From Methanomicrobiales archaeon (GTDB lineage: Archaea; Halobacteriota; Methanomicrobia; Methanomicrobiales; JACTUA01), in NCBI GenBank assembly GCA_028678555.1, contig JAJRDF010000066.1, forward strand, positions 1 to 10,318: 10,318 nucleotides of DNA. Reading direction: 5' to 3'. The first letter of the stretch is position 1; the number at the start of each line of letters is the position of its first letter. A program made the translations under genes and the position numbers. A model generated the notes under the pieces. The model was not told the DNA's origin. It searched no databases and saw nothing but the letters and a program-made list of their open reading frames with translations. Positions 1-6,154 of the stretch are shown here, piece after piece.

Positions 1-1
1 T

Positions 2-43
2 GCTGTGTTACTGCCGGGCGACATTTCGTTTTCTGCGAGGTGA
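2..43 (+). CDS. Possible C-terminal tail of an upstream gene (truncated by window edge)
   Basis: Read in the frame starting at base 2, the first bases give AVLLPGDISFSAR followed by TGA at 41-43, five bases before the DUF167 start. This frame looks more protein-like than the other two, which give Cys/Arg-rich peptides, and a stop that close to the next ATG would fit an operon. Only 13 residues are visible, so no family can be named. It could equally be non-coding leader sequence. Confidence 0.25.
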   Translation, partial: AVLLPGDISFSAR

Positions 44-47
44 GTGA

Positions 48-383
48 ATGGACCCGTGGGCAGGCGCGGTGACAGAGGAGGGGGACGGGGTGGGCATCCT
101 TCTCGAGGTGTCGCCGGGGAGCCGCAGGGGGGCTTCGGTCACGGGATACAACCCGTGGAGGCGCAGGGTCCAGTGCACGGTCTCCGCCCCGCCGAGGGGA
201 GGGAAGGCGAACCGGGACGTGGTGGAACTCATGGCCGACGTCCTCTCGGTACCGGCATCCGCGGTGACGCTGTCCGCCGGAGCGGCATCCCGCGAGAAAC
301 GTATCCATGTCCAAAACCTCATGGAAGATGAGGCCCTGGCACGGCTGCACACGGCGGCCGAATCCCATTCTTCCCGTTCGTAA
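48..383 (+). CDS. DUF167 / YggU-family protein
   Basis: A 111-residue protein of the widespread DUF167 (YggU/UPF0235) family, a small alpha/beta fold of unknown biochemical role. The family core runs from about residue 15 to 92. The signature is visible as V(45)SAPPRGGKAN(55), followed by a helix with VVELMADVLSV, then VTLSAGAASREKRI, the usual G-x-x-S-R-x-K loop and final strand. The first 14 residues and the Ser/Arg-rich last 15 residues lie outside the core. The ATG at 48 is chosen because GAGGTG at 37-42 lies five bases before it and reading from there covers the whole domain. The gene is followed by a 327-base non-coding gap, so it probably ends its transcript. Family assignment is firm; the function is unknown. 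Confidence 0.85.
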   Translation: MDPWAGAVTEEGDGVGILLEVSPGSRRGASVTGYNPWRRRVQCTVSAPPRGGKANRDVVELMADVLSVPASAVTLSAGAASREKRIHVQNLMEDEALARLHTAAESHSSRS

Positions 384-467
384 TGGGTGAGATCCTCCAG
401 ATTCTGTGTTTGCCCTGCAACCTGGCAGATACATTCTATGACAACGTATTGAGTCGTCTAGCCGCCC

Positions 468-489
468 GGGGGGAGGGTGACGGGGGGGG
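468..489 (+). other. G-quadruplex motif on the + strand
   Basis: Four runs of at least three G (468-473, 475-477, 482-484, 487-489) are separated by loops of 1-4 bases, which meets the usual G3+N1-7 quadruplex rule. The run of eight G at 482-489 supplies two of the runs. Neighbouring C-rich sequence can pair with it instead: GGGAGGG 471-477 with CCCTCCC 496-502, or ACGGGGGG 480-487 with CCCCCCGT 510-517. Several mutually exclusive structures are therefore possible in the RNA. Confidence 0.55.
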
Positions 490-525
490 TCTCCTCCCTC
501 CCGATCCCACCCCCCGTGAGGATAG

Positions 526-543
526 CCGTTTCCACGGTTTTTT
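526..543 (+). terminator. Short hairpin with T6 tract
   Basis: CCGT (526-529) and ACGG (534-537) form a 4-bp stem with loop TTCC, followed at once by six T (538-543). It lies about 145 bases after the DUF167 stop and could end that transcript. The stem is short, but archaeal termination depends mainly on the T tract. Confidence 0.45.
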
Positions 544-583
544 GCGGGACCACCAGTTTATTCCCGGAACAGCATGGTCCCTT

Positions 584-610
584 TCTCCCTCCGTCGGCAG
601 GGAGAGTTTT
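584..610 (+). terminator. 7-bp hairpin with T tract just before the dnaG promoter
   Basis: TCTCCCT (584-590) and AGGGAGA (599-605) pair perfectly around an 8-base loop, followed by GTTTT (606-610). The hairpin sits directly upstream of the dnaG TATA region, where it would insulate dnaG from transcription coming from the left. Confidence 0.5.
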
Positions 611-614
611 AAAT

Positions 615-634
615 AATTCAAAAAATATATATTT
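615..634 (+). promoter_or_regulatory. TATA box / promoter of dnaG
   Basis: An A-rich stretch runs into alternating AT (six A from 620, then TATATAT to 632), in sharp contrast to the GC-rich surroundings. This fits an archaeal TATA box preceded by a purine-rich BRE position. With about 25 bases from box centre to start, transcription would begin near 653, leaving a leader of about 57 bases to the GTG at 711. Confidence 0.6.
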
Positions 635-710
635 GGGTGCCTATGTTGTCGGATTCTCGCAAGTACCGGACGCATGAGGCTGCCTTCCCTACCGGGGGGG
701 GTGATTTCGC

Positions 711-1949
711 GTGTACTCATCTGATACCACCAAGTATCTCATTCACATCGCCATCCACGCGGAGGGGGTGGTCGAGAAATCCGATGTAGTTGGGGCCATC
801 TTTGGCCAGACTGAAGGATTACTCGGCGAAGACCTGGATCTGCGGGATCTCCAGAGAACCGGACGTGTGGGACGCATCGACGTCCAGATCACGAGCAAGA
901 AGGGCGAGACCCGGGGAGAGATCCTGATCGCATCCTCCCTGGACCGGGCAGAGACCGCCATCCTTGCCGCATCCCTGGAGACCGTGGACCGCGTGGGTCC
1001 CTGTATCGCCCACGTCACCGTGGAGAAGATCGAGGATATCCGGGTGACCAAACGCCGGAAGATCGTGGACAGGGCCAAGGATCTCCTCATCGACCGCTTC
1101 GAGGAGGGGGCCATCGAGAGCACCGTGCTGCTGGACGAGGTCCGGGACTCCCTGCGGATCGAGAAGGTCTCGGAGCTGGGCGCCGACAGGGTCCCGGCAG
1201 GCCCGAACGTAACCGACTCCGATGCCATCATCGTCGTGGAAGGCCGGGCAGACGTCATCAACCTGCTCCGGTTCGGCATCAAGAACGCGGTGGCCGTCGA
1301 GGGGACGAAGGTCCCCCCCACGATCGTGGAGCTCTGCCAGACGAAAACCGCCACGGCATTCCTGGACGGAGACCGGGGGGGTGAGCTGATCCTCCGCGAG
1401 CTCCTGCAGGTGGCAGACATCGATTTCGTGGCATATGCTCCCAGGGGAAGATCCGTCGAGGACATGAGCCGGAAGGAGATCACGAAAGCCCTCCGGAACA
1501 AGGTCCCGGTGGAGTTCATCCGGGAACAGATGGAGGCGGGGACAGAGGGGAAGCCGGGAAAGTCCTCTGTGGAAGCTGCCGCCCAGTACCGCCAGCGGGA
1601 GGAAGCCCGTGCCGAGGCGGGGAAGTCTGTGGCACGGAAGCAGCGTGAACCGGTGGGGACGGGGGCTGTCACCCTCCGGGACCACGTGGGGGAGGTGAAG
1701 GGGCAGTCCTCGGGCCGGTTCCTGGCCCCGGACTTCTCGGTGCTCATGGATCTCAAGGCCCAGGACCTGGAGCGGGTGCTGGAATCCCTGAAGGGGGACG
1801 TGACCGGCCTCGTCGTGGACCGGGTCATTGACCAGCGGCTGCTGGACATGCTTGCGGCCAAGGGCATCGAGTTCGTGGTGGCCCGGGACTTCCGCGGCAT
1901 CATTAAAAGGCCCCTCTCCCTCAAGATCCTGAAGATAGACCAGTTCTGA
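711..1949 (+). CDS. dnaG: DNA primase DnaG, archaeal type
   Basis: A 412-residue archaeal DnaG-like protein. The bacterial homologue primes DNA replication. In archaea the protein has been found with the RNA exosome as a poly(A)-binding subunit and also shown to have primase activity in some species, so the main role here is unsettled. The N-terminal part (about 1-165) carries the archaeal-specific region, with DVVGAIFGQTEGLL near residues 25-38. The Toprim domain follows: its catalytic Glu is E177 in VVEGRADV, and the DxD pair is D219/D221 in FLDGDRGG. A charged linker (about 270-330) leads to a C-terminal domain ending at 412. The GTG at 711 is the start because GGTGAT (699-704) lies six bases before it and the archaeal N-terminus MYSSDTTKYLIH begins there. 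The zinc-binding domain of bacterial DnaG is absent, as is normal for the archaeal family. Confidence 0.95.
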   Translation: MYSSDTTKYLIHIAIHAEGVVEKSDVVGAIFGQTEGLLGEDLDLRDLQRTGRVGRIDVQITSKKGETRGEILIASSLDRAETAILAASLETVDRVGPCIAHVTVEKIEDIRVTKRRKIVDRAKDLLIDRFEEGAIESTVLLDEVRDSLRIEKVSELGADRVPAGPNVTDSDAIIVVEGRADVINLLRFGIKNAVAVEGTKVPPTIVELCQTKTATAFLDGDRGGELILRELLQVADIDFVAYAPRGRSVEDMSRKEITKALRNKVPVEFIREQMEAGTEGKPGKSSVEAAAQYRQREEARAEAGKSVARKQREPVGTGAVTLRDHVGEVKGQSSGRFLAPDFSVLMDLKAQDLERVLESLKGDVTGLVVDRVIDQRLLDMLAAKGIEFVVARDFRGIIKRPLSLKILKIDQF

Positions 1950-1950
1950 A

Positions 1951-1972
1951 GGGACCGTTCCCCACCTTTTTT
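1951..1972 (+). terminator. Weak hairpin and T6 tract after dnaG
   Basis: GGGA (1951-1954) can pair with TCCC (1959-1962) right after the dnaG stop, and six T follow at 1967-1972. This is probably the dnaG terminator, since the next gene shows its own TATA-like box. Confidence 0.4.
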
Positions 1973-2027
1973 CCTGCCGCCACAGTCCGGCCGCATCTCC
2001 GTTGCCACCCCGTCGTGGCTGGCCAAA

Positions 2028-2037
2028 TCTATTTATC
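2028..2037 (+). promoter_or_regulatory. TATA-like box upstream of the UPF0058 gene
   Basis: TCTATTTATC (2028-2037) is the only AT-rich block between dnaG and the next gene. A start of transcription about 25 bases later would fall near 2058-2062, just before the ATG at 2065. This argues for a leaderless or nearly leaderless mRNA and against the upstream ATG at 2038, which would lie next to the box itself. Confidence 0.45.
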
Positions 2038-2064
2038 ATGCCGGTGTACACCGTACCGGAAGGG

Positions 2065-2349
2065 ATGCACAAGGAAGAACTGATCACCCTCCACCAGATG
2101 ATGGTGGAGATCAAGGACTATTTCGAGCGGATCAATCCCGAGCTGAAATTCACGCAGTACTATGCCCTGAAGATCGACCCAACCCAGCTGCACCGTTCCA
2201 AGATGGAGCACAAGTACGCGATCTTTGTCCTGGGTGCTGAGCTGGCCAATGCCATGAGGGATGTGGAGTTCTCGGCTTCGGGGAGGATCTCGGCCCGGAT
2301 GAAGGAACTGGCAGACAGGACCCTCAAAGAGATCGACAACATGAAGTGA
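2065..2349 (+). CDS. UPF0058 family protein
   Basis: A 94-residue soluble protein of the archaeal UPF0058 family, whose function is unknown. It opens with MHKEELITLHQ and a helical stretch, and carries the family signature around residues 43-57 (HRSKMEHKYAIFVLG), with two conserved His and a central hydrophobic strand. The rest is predicted helical and ends ELADRTLKEIDNMK. Start choice: the frame is open from earlier, with an ATG at 2038 that would add MPVYTVPEG. I prefer the ATG at 2065 because family members usually begin close to the KEEL motif and because the TATA-like box at 2028-2037 would place the transcript start near 2060. The gene lies 115 bases after dnaG and is followed by a hairpin and T-rich stretch, so it is probably transcribed alone. 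Confidence 0.85.
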   Translation: MHKEELITLHQMMVEIKDYFERINPELKFTQYYALKIDPTQLHRSKMEHKYAIFVLGAELANAMRDVEFSASGRISARMKELADRTLKEIDNMK

Positions 2350-2351
2350 GG

Positions 2352-2394
2352 GGCCGCCTTCCGGCCGCAATCCCTTCCCCTTTTCCCCGTTTTT
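2352..2394 (+). terminator. Hairpin plus T-rich stretch after the UPF0058 gene
   Basis: GGCCG (2352-2356) and CGGCC (2362-2366) form a 5-bp stem with a 5-base loop three bases after the stop codon. They are followed by a pyrimidine-rich stretch with TTTT (2381-2384) and TTTTT (2390-2394). This is a plausible transcription end. Confidence 0.45.
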
Positions 2395-2510
2395 CAGGCT
2401 CATTCCCCACGGCTCTCCCCCCTGGTCCGGTTCCCGCTCCCGGGATCCATGGAGTACAACGGTTCTTCCGGTTCCCCGTGAGTGGATATCCGTCCGGTTC
2501 TCCTCAGGCA

Positions 2511-2519
2511 GGTTTATGC
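2511..2519 (+). promoter_or_regulatory. TATA-like box of the cyclodeaminase-family gene
   Basis: GGTTTATGC (2511-2519) is the best archaeal TATA candidate upstream of the gene and predicts a transcript start near 2540. Its ATG (2516) is in frame with the gene but would lie inside the promoter, so it is not the start codon. Confidence 0.45.
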
Positions 2520-2525
2520 AATCCC

Positions 2526-2558
2526 CGCAGGATGTACCAGTTACCGGTGCATCCTGTG
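2526..2558. promoter_or_regulatory. Long dyad (possible operator or 5' hairpin) before the cyclodeaminase-family gene
   Basis: CAGGATGTACC (2528-2538) pairs with GGTGCATCCTG (2546-2556) around the 7-base loop AGTTACC. Only one position of the eleven is a G-T wobble. In RNA the stem extends to 13 pairs with 2527/2557 (G-U) and 2526/2558 (C-G). The predicted transcript start (about 2540) falls inside the dyad. It could therefore be an operator for a dimeric repressor that blocks transcription, or part of a structured leader ahead of the ribosome binding site at 2573-2580. The dyad is seen directly; the regulatory role is inferred. Confidence 0.5.
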
Positions 2559-2587
2559 CCGGAGACGACGGAAAGGAGAGCGGGAGG

Positions 2588-3523
2588 ATGAGATACTGCG
2601 CACGGCCGGAGAAGGGCCTCTCGTACCACCAGGTGAACACTGCCATCGAGGCGGCCTTCCGGGAACACGGGGAAGGGCGGGTCCAGATGCCGCCGAAGGT
2701 CTACATCACCTTCCCGAAGGGGGACTTCCGTACCATGCCCGCGTACCTCCCTGCCCAGGAGATCGCGGGTGTGAAAATCGTGAACGTGCACCCTGAGAAC
2801 CGGGAGCATGGCCTCCCCACCGTCATGGCCATGACAATCCTGATCGACCCCGAGTCGGGTGTCCCCCGGGCGGTGCTGAATGCGACGAGCCTGACCGACA
2901 TGCGGACCGGGGCGGCCGGGGCCGTGGCGGCGAAGTACCTCTCGCCCGACCGTGAGGTGACGGTGGGCGTGATCGGGAGCGGCCGGCAGGCGGAGGCGCA
3001 GGTGATGGCTCTCGCCGACGTGCGCCCCATCAGCAGGCTCCGGATCTGGAGCAGGGACGGGAAGAATGCCGGGGCGATGGCGTCCCGGTTCCCGGATCTC
3101 GACGCCGGGGCGACCGGGCTCGAACAGGCCTGCGATGCTGACGTGGTGATCACGACGACACCGTCCCGGGCACCGCTCGTGGAGAACGACTGGATCCGCG
3201 ACGGGACCCACATCAATGCCATCGGGGCGGACGCTCCCGGAAAGCAGGAACTGGATCCCCGGATCCTGCTCCGGGCCAGGGTCTTTGTGGACGACTTGGC
3301 CCAGGCGGTCCATTCTGGCGAGGTGAACGTGCCCATTTCACGGGGCATCTTCCCGCCGGATCAGATTGCCGGAACCCTGGGGGAGGTGGTCACCGGGAAG
3401 AAACGGAGGGGGCGGCCGGACGAGGTGACGGTCTTTGACTCCACGGGGCTTGCCATCCAGGACCTGGCCATCGCCCGCCTGGCACTGGAAGGGGCAGAGT
3501 GGATCGATCTGCCCTTCCCGTGA
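2588..3523 (+). CDS. Ornithine cyclodeaminase / archaeal alanine dehydrogenase family protein
   Basis: A 311-residue NAD(P)-dependent enzyme of the ornithine cyclodeaminase/mu-crystallin family. It resembles the Archaeoglobus alanine dehydrogenase AF1665 more than bacterial cyclodeaminases, judged from memory of that sequence. The substrate-side residues MPPKVY (34-39), KGDFRTMPAYL (44-54) and RTGAAGAVAAKYL (106-118) are present. So are the dinucleotide fold with GVIGSGRQA (127-135), TTTPSRAPLV (189-198), GTHINAIGADAPGKQEL (206-222) and the C-terminal FDSTGLAIQD (283-292). The start is the ATG at 2588 because AAGGAGAG (2573-2580) lies seven bases before it. Reading further upstream would run through the promoter and dyad. 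It stands alone with its own promoter and converges with tes across a 3-base gap. Five T at 3536-3540 may end its transcript inside tes. Substrate (alanine/pyruvate, ornithine or another amino acid) cannot be settled from sequence. Confidence 0.85.
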   Translation: MRYCARPEKGLSYHQVNTAIEAAFREHGEGRVQMPPKVYITFPKGDFRTMPAYLPAQEIAGVKIVNVHPENREHGLPTVMAMTILIDPESGVPRAVLNATSLTDMRTGAAGAVAAKYLSPDREVTVGVIGSGRQAEAQVMALADVRPISRLRIWSRDGKNAGAMASRFPDLDAGATGLEQACDADVVITTTPSRAPLVENDWIRDGTHINAIGADAPGKQELDPRILLRARVFVDDLAQAVHSGEVNVPISRGIFPPDQIAGTLGEVVTGKKRRGRPDEVTVFDSTGLAIQDLAIARLALEGAEWIDLPFP

Positions 3524-3526
3524 CCC

Positions 3527-4999
3527 TCACGCCTCTTTTTCCAGCGGTCTCGAATATTTCCGCCAGACCTGTTCCCGGTAGACCGGGCCGCTGTTGTAGC
3601 TGCAGAACGGGATCAGCCGCCCGTCGGGGGTGGCATAGTGGATGCAGCACCGCTGGACCCGTCCCAGGTCATAGTTGTACCGATCCATGAAGTGCATGAC
3701 GCCGATAAAGAGCGCATTCCAGTGGAATTCCTTCAGGGAATCGAAGTTCTGTTTCACCAGCGCCTGGCCCAGCATCTTCCAGAACCGGGTGGTATCCCCC
3801 TTCTCCCCCTTCTGGACCGAGGAATGCATCTGCTTGATACCGGAGATCAGCGTCCGGTACTTGTTGATGGATCCGCCCTTCTTCAGGTCGTCGGCCATGT
3901 TGCCCACGGCCGCAAAGAATGAGTCCACATCCAGGAGCCGGTTCACGGGCACGATCTCGCCCTCGTTGATGAACGCATAGGTGGCAGCGCCGCAGTGCTG
4001 GTGGGCCGTGAACCGGATCTGGGGGGTACCCCGGTACGCCTCCACCAGGTCCGAGATGGGAACCACACAGGGGATGGGATAGAAGTCATCGGCCCGGATC
4101 GCACCCCCCGTCTGCTCCTCCACCCTCTGAAGGAGCTCCGGGATCGTGATCCGGGACCTCTCCACGTCATCCTCTCCCGCCGCTCCCGTAAAGGCCACCG
4201 GCTGGAAGTTCACTCCCCGCACCACCGAGATGTGCTCGACGGCGAAACGGAGGATGTCTCCAATCTCGTGATCATTGCGCCCCTTGATGACGGTGGGGAC
4301 GAGGACCGTCCCCAGGTGGACCTGGTCCAGCACCTGGAGGGCCTTCCGGTGGGCCTCGAGGAAGGGGTCCGTCTCCCGGGTGACCCCGTCGAAGTGCAGG
4401 TACACCGTGGAGAGGCCTGCGCCCCTCAGGGCAGCGGTGAACTCGGGATCCTTCCCGATCCGGACCCCGTTCGTCGCGATCTGGACCTGGTTGAAGCCCA
4501 GCTCCTTGGCCTTCCGGATGATCTCCACCAGATCGTCCCGCATCGTGGGCTCGCCGCCGGAGAACTGGACGGCCGGCGCAGGGACCGGCTTTTCACTCCG
4601 CAGCAGCCTGAGCATGTCCACCACCTGGTCAAAGGTGGGCTCGTACACATACCCGCAGGCCCTGGCATTGACAAAACAGAAGTCACAGTTCAGGTTGCAC
4701 CGGTTGGTGAGGTCAATGTTCGCAAGAAGCGTCCCCGAGTGATGGTGTGAGCAGAGACCACAGTTGGTGGGGCACGTCTCCGGCGAGCCTACCTTCTGCG
4801 GGTTCTCCACCCCGTTCCCCACCGTCTCCCAGGCGTCGAAACGCCGGTACATGGCGGCATCGGACCAGTAGATGTGGCGGAAATGCCCGTGGTCCGGGCA
4901 GGTACGCTCCAGCCAGACTTTCCCCCCCTCCTCGGTGATCTCGGCGGGGATCACCTGGCTGCAGACCGGGCAGAGGGTCGAAGTCTTTTTGAGAAGCAT
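3527..4999 (-). CDS. tes: Tetraether lipid synthase (radical SAM), Tes / MJ0619 family
   Basis: A 490-residue radical SAM enzyme of the family that joins two archaeol tails into caldarchaeol-type (GDGT) tetraether membrane lipids. The N-terminus carries a rubredoxin-like cysteine set (C10, C13, C34). A second cysteine group sits at C76, C80 and C83 (CPTNCGLC). The radical SAM CxxxCxxC is at C101, C105 and C108 (NRCNLNCDFCF), followed by SGGEPT (147-152). Further cysteines at C311, C336, C451, C452 and C466 fit the extra iron-sulfur clusters known in the Methanocaldococcus enzyme. The length is near the family norm. The ATG at 4999 is preferred because family members start close to the KKTxxLCPVC motif; an in-frame GTG at 5008 would add three residues. 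The gene is divergent from carS, another step of archaeal lipid synthesis, which supports the call. The 3' end is 3 bases from the convergent cyclodeaminase-family gene. Other radical SAM methylases of this superfamily are the main alternative. Confidence 0.88.
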   Translation of the reverse strand: MLLKKTSTLCPVCSQVIPAEITEEGGKVWLERTCPDHGHFRHIYWSDAAMYRRFDAWETVGNGVENPQKVGSPETCPTNCGLCSHHHSGTLLANIDLTNRCNLNCDFCFVNARACGYVYEPTFDQVVDMLRLLRSEKPVPAPAVQFSGGEPTMRDDLVEIIRKAKELGFNQVQIATNGVRIGKDPEFTAALRGAGLSTVYLHFDGVTRETDPFLEAHRKALQVLDQVHLGTVLVPTVIKGRNDHEIGDILRFAVEHISVVRGVNFQPVAFTGAAGEDDVERSRITIPELLQRVEEQTGGAIRADDFYPIPCVVPISDLVEAYRGTPQIRFTAHQHCGAATYAFINEGEIVPVNRLLDVDSFFAAVGNMADDLKKGGSINKYRTLISGIKQMHSSVQKGEKGDTTRFWKMLGQALVKQNFDSLKEFHWNALFIGVMHFMDRYNYDLGRVQRCCIHYATPDGRLIPFCSYNSGPVYREQVWRKYSRPLEKEA

Positions 5000-5086
5000 C
5001 ACGGTCACACCACACTGACTCCGATCATTTGCTCTTTCGATACCTTAATCTTTGTATCCGCTGCCAATATACCACTATTGGCTCCC
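5000..5086. promoter_or_regulatory. Shared divergent promoter region of tes and carS
   Basis: This AT-richer gap separates two divergent lipid genes. For tes, the minus-strand reading contains AAAGATTAAGG (centre near 5047), which would start transcription near 5022. For carS, the + strand has CTTAATCTTT (5044-5053) and CAATATACC (5065-5073) as TATA candidates. The two sets overlap, so one bound regulator could affect both genes. I see no clear ribosome binding site before the carS start. Confidence 0.5.
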
Positions 5087-5638
5087 GTGCTACATATTGA
5101 TTATTGGATAGCCTCGCTCCTCTCGGCGATCTGGATCATGCTCCCGGCCTATGTCCCCAACTCCGCTGCCGTGGTCCTGGGAGGTGGGACACCCATTGAC
5201 GGGGGGAGGGTCCACGAGGACGGGAGACGCCTCCTCGGGGACGGGAAGACCTACCGGGGACTGGTCCTCGGCATCCTGGCGGGAGTCCTCATCGGGTGCG
5301 TGCAGCTCCTGGTGCAGACGGGGGATTTCCCGGAGGTCCTTCCCCTCCAGACCCCCCTCTCCATCGTGACCCTTGCCGCGGGGGCTCTTCTCGGGGATCT
5401 GGTGAAGTCCTACTTCAAGCGGAGGAGAGGGATGGCCAAAGGGGAGGAGTGGCCCATCGCCGACCAGTACGACCTGGTGGCGGGAGCCCTCCTCCTCACC
5501 CTGATCGCGGCGCCATCCTGGGTGCTCACGTATGTCACGCTGCCCGTCCTCTTCTGGATCCTCGTGCTGACTCCCCTCCTCCACCGGGCGGCCAACCTGG
5601 TGGGTTACTCGCTGGGCCTCAAGGATGTGCCATGGTGA
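5087..5638 (+). CDS. carS: CDP-archaeol synthase CarS
   Basis: A membrane enzyme that activates 2,3-di-O-geranylgeranylglyceryl phosphate with CTP to give CDP-archaeol, the branch point for polar headgroup attachment. With the GTG at 5087 it has 183 residues, close to the usual 170-180. Family blocks are visible: LPAYVPNSAAVVLGGGTPID (19-38), LGDGKTYRG (50-58), and the cytidylyltransferase-type block LGDLVKSYFKRRRGMAKGE (102-120) with PIADQYD (123-129). Hydrophobic segments at about 8-30, 58-76, 92-106, 130-142 and 146-166 fit an integral membrane protein. The start is uncertain: TTG at 5078 and ATG at 5138 are also in frame, but the ATG would remove most of the first membrane helix. The frame stays open back to 4874, across the antisense of tes, which I discount. 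It leads the carS-pyrE-purD-argF run. Confidence 0.88.
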   Translation: MLHIDYWIASLLSAIWIMLPAYVPNSAAVVLGGGTPIDGGRVHEDGRRLLGDGKTYRGLVLGILAGVLIGCVQLLVQTGDFPEVLPLQTPLSIVTLAAGALLGDLVKSYFKRRRGMAKGEEWPIADQYDLVAGALLLTLIAAPSWVLTYVTLPVLFWILVLTPLLHRAANLVGYSLGLKDVPW

Positions 5639-6144
5639 ACGACCTGGCCGCCCTCCTCGCATCCCACGGCGCCGTGAAGTACGGCGACTTCACCCTGGCC
5701 TCGGGGGCAAAGAGCCGGTACTACATCGACGTGAAAACCGTGCTCACCCGGCCCGGGGTCCTCTCCCGGATCGGTGCTGCCATCACCGAGATGGCCACCT
5801 TTGACGTGGTCGCCGGGGTGGCGGTGGGCGGGATTCCGCTGGCCGTCGCCGTGGCGCTCGAAAGCCACAAACCCTATGCCATCATCCGGAAAGGGGAGAA
5901 GGGCCACGGGCAGGCAGGCGTCATCGTTGGCGATGTCTCTGGGAAGCGCACCCTGCTCGTGGAGGACGTGACCACGTCGGGGGGTTCTGTTCTCTTTGGT
6001 ATCAGGGCCCTCCGGGAGGCCGGGGCCCGGGTGGACACGGTGGTGACCGTCGTGGACCGTGAGCAGGGGGCCGGGGGAGCCCTCGCCGCGGAGCGGGTGG
6101 ACCTGGTCCCCCTGGTGCGGGCCAGGGATCTGGTGGACGGGTGA
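5632..6144 (+). CDS. pyrE: Orotate phosphoribosyltransferase
   Basis: Converts orotate and PRPP to orotidine 5'-phosphate in de novo pyrimidine synthesis. The 170-residue protein has the short archaeal length. It shows the N-terminal KYGDFTLASGAKSRYYIDVK (16-35) typical of PyrE, the flexible-loop catalytic residues in RKGEKGHG (86-93, with K87, K90 and H92), and the PRPP-binding loop LLVEDVTTSGGSV (108-120) with its acidic pair E111/D112. The ATG at 5632 overlaps the last seven bases of carS, and AAGGAT (5621-5626) lies shortly before it, so translation is probably coupled to carS. A GTG directly after it (5635) is a less likely start. purD begins 11 bases after its stop. No key residue is missing. 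Confidence 0.93.
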   Translation: MVNDLAALLASHGAVKYGDFTLASGAKSRYYIDVKTVLTRPGVLSRIGAAITEMATFDVVAGVAVGGIPLAVAVALESHKPYAIIRKGEKGHGQAGVIVGDVSGKRTLLVEDVTTSGGSVLFGIRALREAGARVDTVVTVVDREQGAGGALAAERVDLVPLVRARDLVDG

Positions 6145-6154
6145 GGGGAGTGGA

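Larger units (their letters stand above)
384..710 (+). other. 327-base non-coding region between the DUF167 gene and dnaG
   Basis: I see no convincing gene here. The region holds a G-quadruplex-forming tract (468-489), an interleaved inverted repeat (480-487 with 510-517), two hairpins each followed by a T tract (526-543 and 584-610), a strong AT-rich TATA region (about 620-634), and a second run of eight G (694-701) that merges into the dnaG ribosome binding site. The layout suggests transcription from the left ends here and a new transcript for dnaG starts near 653. I recognise no tRNA, SRP RNA or RNase P RNA in it. Confidence 0.6.

Noticed and set aside
383..616. A 77-residue frame starting with TAATG overlap to the DUF167 stop
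   Set aside because: The overlap looks like coupling, but the frame runs through the G8 tract, both hairpins and T tracts, its third-position GC is visibly lower than in neighbouring genes, and the peptide has no recognisable fold.
743..2114. Long minus-strand frames opposite dnaG
   Set aside because: They are antisense by-products of GC-rich codons in dnaG, with Arg/Ser/Pro-rich peptides and no motif; dnaG itself is unmistakable.
2029..2646. Minus-strand frame of 205 codons across the UPF0058 gene and its 3' region
   Set aside because: It overlaps a clear family gene, a terminator and a promoter, and its peptide shows no family features.
4874..5086. In-frame upstream extension of carS giving 254 residues
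   Set aside because: It lies antisense to the tes start and across the shared promoter region, and the extra 71 residues have no counterpart in CarS proteins.
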